Positions 57,641 through 64,000 of a stretch of 64,000 bases of DNA are shown one piece after another. The notes beneath the pieces are model-generated. The model had not been told where the DNA came from, made no database searches, and saw only the letters and a list, made by a program, of their open reading frames with translations. Position numbers and translations under genes: made by a program. The first letter of the stretch is position 1; each line of letters begins with the position of its first letter. Source of the stretch: Boesenbergia rotunda (lineage: Eukaryota > Streptophyta > Magnoliopsida > Zingiberales > Zingiberaceae); assembly GCA_024364735.1 (NCBI GenBank), contig JAGFNQ010008788.1, positions 1-64,000 of the forward strand, in the 5' to 3' direction.

Positions 57641-58804
57641 TAATTTCTTTTTCAAATCAACATACTTTATTCTTAATTTACAAAAAGATATAATCATGCA
57701 TTTTATATCATTATAAAGCTTATCTGGAGGAAGTTTGTGTATCTCACTTATCATTTCTTCATATTCAAAGTCGGATGCTCCCCCTTCATCGTTGCTTCCT
57801 TCGGAAGTGTCTTCCCCTTCATCGATGCTTATCTTGGAGGTTGTTTCGTTGTCCTCTTAGTGATTTGTCATTATTGCAAGTCCAATGTAGGCTTCAATCT
57901 CGAACTTAGATGATGGCGTATCGTTCCATGTTGCCTTCAGGTTCATGTGCTTAGATTTGTTTGACCCTTTATTCTTTAGCTTTAGGTAATTATCCTTTAT
58001 GTGTCCTTTTTCGTCAAAGTGGTAGCAACTGACTCTTCTTTTTGTAGTTTTCTTAGCTTACATCTTATTAAATTTCTTAGACTTAAAAATCTTATTTAAC
58101 TTTCTTACCATGTGAGTTGTTTGTTCTTCATTATCTGAAGACTCTGTATATGGTTCGACCTTCCTTGTGTTCAGGGCAATATTGTCATCTTTTATTTTAT
58201 AGATCATGTTCGTTGAGACTGGTATAATTCTAATATAGAGAATAAATCTTCTAATACTTACCTCCAAGTCTTTAGATATGTAGTAGGCATCTACTATTGA
58301 TGTTCATTCTTGGATTCTAGGAAAAGTATTGAGTGCATACCGAACTGAGTCTTGATTAGTTACCGATTCATCGAGGTTGTTGTGCTCGGTGATCAACTCC
58401 TTGATCTCTGCGTGAAGTTGGGCCACCGTTTCTCTTTTCTTCATTTGGAGGTTTGTTAGCTAGTTTTGGAGGGCGTCCCGTCTTGCTAGCTTAGCCTCTG
58501 ATGTGTCCTAGTGAAGCTCCCAGATCATCTCCCAGAGTTCTTTTGTCGATGTGTAATTACTAATCTGGTTGACTTCCTGAGTTGGTAATATGATTAGCAG
58601 ATAGAACTCTGCTTTTCCGTTGGCTACGAAGTTGGTTTTCTCTTTCTTCGTCCAGAGGTGCTCTTCTTTGTCTTCAAGTGCTACAAAACTATGCTTCATT
58701 ATTAAAAGCAATTGAAAGTCAATTTTAAAAAATATCTCTATCCAGCATTTCCACATCGTGAACTTCCCCTCAAACTTTGGTGGGTGGATGGTAGGTCTAG
58801 CCAT
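57640..58804 (-). pseudogene. gag: Degenerate gag of D
   Basis: Starts at 58804 (MARPTIHPPKFEGKFTMWKC), with 99 open codons (…STKELWEMIWELH) closely similar to G1 gag. The frame then breaks at about 58508. Further pieces: a region near 58060-58260, a damaged zinc knuckle ('CYHFDEKGHIKDNY', two Cys lost) near 57985-58030, and an acidic tail (about 57720-57960) ending in a coiled-coil-like stretch. No protease follows. Confidence 0.78.
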
Positions 58805-58864
58805 CATCTTGTTGCTTTATTTGGCGGTTAGTCCTTCAAAAGCGAGCATTGCTCTAATACCAAT

Positions 58865-59698
58865 TGTAGGTCCCGTGCAGATCGGCTAGAGGGGGTTAAT
58901 AGCCTGCAATTATAAACTATATCTTTTTTTATTCTTTAACAAAGATGATTAATTAGTAAGCAATTAAAATATCAAAAACATAACAACAATAAAAAGATAA
59001 GCCTCGAAGTTATTTAGTTGCAATCGGGGCGGTTTCATGGAAGGTGGAGAAGCCTCTTACAATCTTGGAAAGCTGAGAAATAGAGTAGGAAAATGTATTA
59101 CAATTGTTATGTTTTAGTTCTAGCTCTAGGGGGTTGTTTATAGCCCAAACATAGGTATTACTATTGTCCTGGCATGGCTTAGAGGCGCCTCAGTTGTGAT
59201 CTGAGATGCCTCAGATGGATAGAATTTTATCCACGCAGGCAACGATCACTCAACGATAAAGTTTGATCTTAGGTGCCTAATTCTGACTTGAGGCGCCTTA
59301 GGTTCCAATTGAGGCGCCTCAGTTAACCTTTAGGTAAAAGTCAACTTCCATGTTGACCTTTTCTCCTTTCGTTCACTTGGGTGATTTTCAACCATCCAGA
59401 GTTGAGCTCACCGGAACCCGACTTCGGCCTTCTCCTCGAACGGGTTTCCTCCCCGGCTTCTCATCCCTTGGACATTGCACATGCCCTTCTAGTCCATCAT
59501 GTACTCTTCCGCAGCCTCTACGCCCCTCAGATGCATAGAGCTGTCAGCTCCCTTCCTGTGTCATCCTTCTCGTCTGCTACGTCTTCCGCTAGACTTTTTG
59601 TGCTCCTAAGCTCCTGCATACTTAGACACAAAGATCAAACTACACAGGATCTAAGTTGACTTGGTTGATCACATCAAAACCAACCCGTAATACTTACA
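58865..59698 (-). repeat. 5' LTR of D
   Basis: TGTAGGTCCCGTGCAGATCGGCTAGAGGGGG...GTAATACTTACA on plus, 834 bp. The partner at 56054-57018 is 965 bp. Differences are mainly missing blocks near the 59030 and 59280 regions. The short ORFs here are U3 sequence. Confidence 0.85.
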
Positions 59699-60568
59699 CT
59701 TAGTACATCATGATCCCCAATTGATTGAAAATTCATCCCAGAATAATTCTAAATCCTTCAACAGCTACAGTTATCAATGTGTCTATTCTTTTCACTCATC
59801 TTATACCCACTTAGTTTATGATATGATCTATGTGTCAGTCTACACTAGACTGACTATGTCATACCTAGCCTAAATGATAGTTCCTTATCCAGTGGATTCG
59901 AATTACTCAAACATGTATCCAAGAAGACCATCCTCTTAACGTGTAATGCTTTGGCCAAAGATTTACGAGTAATAATCTGACAAGAGGTCATAAGGTACAC
60001 ATCTCCTTATAAAAGGAGTAGTGAATCATTTGTAGATTATTCAAATACTTTCAGGCATATTGACTTATATCCAATCATCTCAAACATACACCTTTAGGAG
60101 ATATTTGCTAAAATGTCAAAGTATGTCTCGTTGACCAAGATGACTTGAATAACTCAAGTCTAAAGAAACTTATACTCGAGCTACAATGAGATCTTCATCG
60201 ACATATAGAGAACCATATAAAGTCTCATAGCAGGTCACATCTAATGAACTAGTTACTCTTAACTAGCATTATATATTAACTCTCAACATTCCAATGTTTC
60301 CAACCAGTAAGGCCAATTGCTTGGATAAACAAAGGAGTATAATATTTGTTAGTCTTACAGAATTGATAATATCCAATCTCATCATACTCACTAATTGTAA
60401 TTCAATCATATTTTTCTCATGTTATATATTATATTATGGACTTCAGTAATTGAGTTTAAGATCAAATCATATACATGGAAAATGTATACCCAAATAGTAA
60501 AAATTTTATTTATGAAATAATAATAAAATATCCAAGACGGTTGTCTTAGGACACTTTCAAAAATAACA

Positions 60569-61455
60569 TTTCCTTTGGTTAAATCCCTTCTCCCAAAATA
60601 GACAACCTTCAGCTCTTTTTCTCTGAAGCCCTCTTCCTTGGAAGAGGCCAGACAAAGAAAGGTATGTACAAAAGTATACTAGTGGATAATGGAGGGACAA
60701 GGGAATGGTAAATTGATTCGTTCAGCTTCTCTTCTCTCAAACCCTCCTTCTTGAAGGTTGCAACCCATTCTATTTTTTAGAGAGGAATGGTAAATGACAA
60801 GGAGAAAGCTATAAGTAACATTTTGTTGCTAAGTTAATCCGTTCAACTCTGTTTCCCTTGAAACCCTTCTCCCTTAAAGAATACAATGCATTTCATTTCT
60901 TCCAGCTCCATGTTGACTTGATAATCAGAGGGGTCATGTCGGCCATGACGGGTGTCAACGTGTAGGTGCAGGACCTGCTCGGGTGCAGGACAACGGGAAC
61001 TATACTAAATTAAGAAAATGATTCCGTGGGAGATGGCGCGGTCCAGCTAGGAGCAGGATATTGCAAAGGCATAGGTAGGATATTGACAAAGGCATAGTGG
61101 CAGACCCGTGTGGATGCGGAGGATTAGAAGCTCTATCGGATTCTCGCAAGCGAGAAACCATTCGGGTGCGTGGGTTCAAAAGCTCTACCTGATTCTTGCA
61201 GGCAGGAGGCTTGCTCGGGTGCCTAGGATCAGAAGGTCTGTCGGATTCGGACGCCATCACCTCTAGCACTGACTTTTTTGGATAAAAATTACCTCAGGTC
61301 TAATAGCATGAGTCTACTAGCACGGGTCAACCCGCTCCAACTCATGTGTAGACTAGCTTGGGCTTATCAACACCGGTCTACCAGTGCAGGTCTACCAACA
61401 TGGGTCGACCAACTTCGGTGAAGACCAGCACGGGTGGACCAGCCTAGGTGAAGAC
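60569..61455. other. Unassigned repeat-rich DNA with GGTGAAGAC-type units
   Basis: 60569-60960 has three related TTCTCTCAAACCCTCCTTCTTGAA-like modules. 60960-61260 has GGCTTGCTCGGGTGCC...GAAGCTCTATCGGATTC units. 61320-61455 has units around GACCAGCACGGGTGGACCAG. This last array continues after the solo LTR (62342-62390). No gene seen; possibly the U3 of an unrecognised LTR element. Confidence 0.4.
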
Positions 61456-62341
61456 TGTTGGAGGAAATGTACACCTTTCGAGAGTTTACAATAAATTAAA
61501 ATTACAAAAAATAATTTCAACTTAACTGTTGAGTGGCCCAAATTGCCTTTTATGCAGACTGTAATCTCCCGAGCTGAATTCTCGAGTTGGAATTCCCGAG
61601 CAGAGTCTCCCGACTAGGATCTCCCAAGCTCCCGAGCAATATCCCCCGAGCTCCAGAGCAGTATCTCCCGAGCTCCCGAGCAGTAGCTGAGGCCTGCGTA
61701 ACGCAATTTCCTTGAAACAGATTTGTCCTCCTTCGATGGTGCTTCGAGGCTACAATGGACGTCTGTCTCTCAGGATACAACAGCGGAACGACGGGCACAT
61801 CGGAGCACTCATTACTCGTTGTGAACTAAAGAAGTACCCGAATGCTATCCGGGAAGACGTGGGGAGTTGGGAACGAGGTTCTCTTCTCTGTGTATCTTTT
61901 GCTCTCAGTCTGGGGTTAATTTGCATTAATCAATAGTTAATGTATCAGTCACATTTGACTAAAAATTATGGCAAAACGTTGGTTCATCCGCTTAAACAAA
62001 TTTTGCCCCGACTGGTCGGACATTCGACTCGCACAAGTCGTGCACGCACACGAGTCCACTTGATTCAGTACAAATTCAGCCTTGGATTTGCACCCCCTTC
62101 GCACCCACGCGTGAGAGAGAGCCTCTCCTCTTGTATTTGTTCACAACTAACATGCTTGTAAAACAATATAAACCAATAATTATGTTTTAAGACTCCCAAT
62201 ATGGGACTAAAGTCACATTCACAATAGAGTCCCTTTATTTTTCACCTCCCTTTCCATTCACATGAAACTCCTGATGTGAGACTAAAATCTCACTCATCAA
62301 GGAGTTTCTTTCTTCTCTTTCCATTCCTACTATATCCAACA
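61456..62341 (-). repeat. Solo LTR, TSD AAGAC
   Basis: Plus strand TGTTGGAGGAAATG...CTATATCCAACA, 886 bp, flanked by AAGAC at 61451-61455 and 62342-62346. Ends TGTTGG/CCAACA. CCCGAGCTCCCGAGCAG units at 61560-61685. No PBS or coding region. Superfamily is not determinable here. Orientation is inferred from TAGTCTCACATCAGGAG near its right end on the minus strand. Confidence 0.85.
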
Positions 62342-62398
62342 AAGACTAGCACAGGTCGACAAACTCAGGTGAAGACTAGCTTGGGTAAAGGAGCGGAG

Positions 62399-62801
62399 TA
62401 GGGATGTCAATTTCACCCGAATCCGACGGAGAATCTGACATCCGACCCGAATGGAAGAGGATATGGAGGGACTACCAATACCCGATATCCGACCCGAATA
62501 CCCGATTAAATAAAAATACATATATACATTAAAGATTTTTTCCCAACTTACTAATAATTTGTATTATGTTAGAAATAATTATATATGTTTAATCTATTTT
62601 TAAATTATAGATATATTTTGTTAACTTTAATGTTAATTATATGTATTTTGTTGAATGATATAGTTGGATAGAAAAAAAATTATTATATAAATATTCGATC
62701 CTTTAATGGGTATGGGTATATCCGATGGATATCCGATATCCGATGGGTATGAATACGGAGGATATAGAATCCGACCCGAATCCGACCCATTGTCATTCTT
62801 A
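62399..62801. mobile_element. hAT-like MITE, 8-bp TSD GAGCGGAG
   Basis: 403 bp, flanked by perfect GAGCGGAG at 62391-62398 and 62802-62809. Ends TAGGGATGTCAAT and, inverted, TAAGAATGACAAT (three mismatches). CCGACCCGAAT/ATCCGATATCC repeats lie near both ends, with an AT-rich centre and no ORF. The 8-bp TSD and TAGGG-type ends indicate the hAT superfamily. Confidence 0.85.
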
Positions 62802-62809
62802 GAGCGGAG

Positions 62810-64000
62810 CTACCGGCCTGCATGCTTCCAAGCAGATCGCGGGAGTGTGGATTAGGAACTCTGTAGGATTCGAATCCGAACTTCCGAAGTAAGTGGCAGT
62901 CAAGCCGGGGAGTGAGGAGAAGAATTCGGTCCGCATCAATATGATTAGACTACTGTAAATCAGTTTAAATGAAAACTTAATATCAAATTAAAAGTTACTC
63001 CCGTACGAGTAATTTTAACTTGGTCTCGATCAACTTAAATGTTTAATTAAAAAATGATTAATCGAATTGGATAATATTACTATGAGATAATTGATCTAGT
63101 TCTGTAAAAAAAATTTTACCGACTGCTAAAATAAATTAGAAAGTGTTCACAATGGACTATCCGGAAGTTTAATATCTCATATTGCACATCTCATTTAAAA
63201 AAAAATATTTATAAAATTTATTCTAATTCAAAATTGAATCATAAATATTTAAAAAATAATTAATGACTATATCATAGTCTCGAAACATTGAATGCATCAT
63301 TCAAGATGACAAAAAGTGATTCGTTTACCCCTAGTGCATCCGCCAATCCGTCCCAAAGTCAATACGAAGGAGGTAAATTACGGAGATAACTAGCCCGGAT
63401 GCTGTAGTAAATGCATAGGAGGACGAATATACTGACTTTGTTAGGTTTTGATCTTTAAATTCTATAATGATAATACCTATATATTACATCAGTCCCTCCT
63501 ATGAAGACATTAAATGCACCATTTAAAAATAATTAATAAGATTTTTTCAAAAATGATTAAATGCACCGTTCAAGTATACGTGGAAAGAGGAAAATTTTAG
63601 TCTGAATCAAATTAAAAAGTTAGGTGGTCAACTTGTATGAACATAATTTATGAATATAAATACTCGAATAATTATTAAAAAAATGGTCCGTGGTTGGTCT
63701 GAAAACATTAAACTAAGTATGCATGTATCGGCCAAACAATTTGAAATACTTTTTTTTATTTCAACAAAAAATTATTGTAGTTAAAGAAAGATGAAAGTCC
63801 CTAATCAGAGTTTGAACACACGTACGGAATTATTTTAGTTGGTCAAGTTTCCTCGGTCAAATTCTACATCTTGTCGATCAAGTTAAGCGGCCAAGTCGAC
63901 AGCCAGAAACCATGCGAGCAATTGGAGCGGGAGAAGAAGAAGTTACCATATAAATGCGGAAACGCATGCTAAGCTGTGTCAATTATATATATTCCCTAGA
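62810..64000. other. AT-rich flank without recognised genes
   Basis: Contains purine- and AT-rich DNA. At about 63330-63430 there is a GC-richer block (CCAATCCGTCCCAAAGTCAA...GGAGGTAAATTACGGAGATAACTAGCCC) that looks like a dispersed repeat but that I do not recognise. No ORF over 60 codons. Confidence 0.4.
63839..63955 (+). promoter_or_regulatory. Possible promoter at right edge
   Basis: TATAAAT at 63949-63955 (ACCATATAAATGCGG), with two GGTCAA motifs (W-box cores on the minus strand) near 63841 and 63857, and a third at about 63627. The window ends 45 bases downstream, so no transcript can be checked. Confidence 0.25.

Larger units (their letters stand above)
56054..59698 (-). mobile_element. 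D: second pol-less 'gag-only' element (G1 family)
   Basis: LTRs 56054-57018 and 58865-59698, PBS-like TGGTATTAGAGC (minus, 58851-58862, one mismatch), PPT AAAAAAGGAAAGAT (minus, about 57019-57032). The interior of 1.85 kb holds only a decayed gag. Flanking bases CCTAA/CTTAG are an imperfect TSD. LTR and gag match G1 (8860-12579). Inserted in C1. Confidence 0.83.
46621..60568 (-). repeat. C1: copia LTR split into four parts by three insertions
   Basis: Parts: 46621-47025/30, 53364-53626, 55635-56053 and 59704-60568, interrupted by element B, LTR C2 and element D. The parts align in order with the intact C2 LTR and with LTR E. Together they add up to about 1.97 kb, against 1,998 bp for C2. The right end ...TCTTAGGACACTTTCAAAAATAACA corresponds to the GCCTTAGGACAC...CACTAACA end of E. 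Confidence 0.82.

Overview
This window is retrotransposon-packed plant DNA. I find no host protein-coding gene, rRNA or tRNA gene, operon or CRISPR array that I can support. The organism is a flowering plant: the window holds Ty1/copia Sirevirus-type and Tork/Angela-like elements, a Ty3/gypsy Tat/Retand-type element, a Tekay-like LTR, a plant LINE and a hAT-type MITE. The density of nesting and the Sirevirus types suggest a large-genome monocot. A Zingiberales-like genome is my guess, at low confidence, because no lineage-specific host gene is present.

Layout. 1-8363: a minus-strand Sirevirus with its 3' LTR beyond the left edge. It has pol (1273-4404) and gag (4402-6111), separated by one in-frame UAG, then a PBS and a 2.2 kb 5' LTR full of GATCGGTC palindromes. 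8364-16404: relics in plus orientation. These are a truncated LTR, a pol-less 'gag-only' element (8860-12579), a gag tail (12595-13150), a decayed plant-transposon-like ORF (about 14190-15030) and a broken 3' LTR. 16405-18656: a copia LTR with its PBS, on the minus strand.

18661-46024: one Tat/Retand-like gypsy element on the minus strand (gag, PR, RT, RNase H and INT read from right to left). It also carries a plus-strand antisense ORF with its own TATA box and two 64-nt introns. Several later insertions split it: a solo Sirevirus-type LTR (20849-21847, TSD GGAGC); a solo Tekay-like LTR (21938-32156, TSD CAAAG) that itself holds element A (24682-31834, TSD GCATG); and a 5'-truncated LINE (37253-42327, 13-bp TSD) that itself holds a solo copia LTR (38586-40577, TSD TTATA). 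Removing the insertions leaves a gypsy element of about 11 kb.

46025-60568: a copia LTR of about 2 kb cut into four pieces by element B (47031-53358, TSD AGCAC), a second LTR of its own family (53632-55629, TSD ATTTA) and a second gag-only element D (56054-59698). 60569-64000: tandem repeats interrupted by another solo LTR (TSD AAGAC), a hAT-like MITE with an 8-bp TSD, and an AT-rich right flank that may lead into a gene promoter.

Most notable. Elements A and B are two copies of a pol-less Sirevirus-like family. Each has a single ORF encoding two CCHC zinc knuckles plus an acidic repeat domain, with no capsid region. The stops and knuckle mutations fall at different places in the two copies, so the ancestral ORF was probably intact. 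G1 (8860-12579) and D form a second pol-less family that kept gag only. Both must rely on enzymes supplied in trans, and the nearly intact Sirevirus at the left end is the type of element that could supply them.
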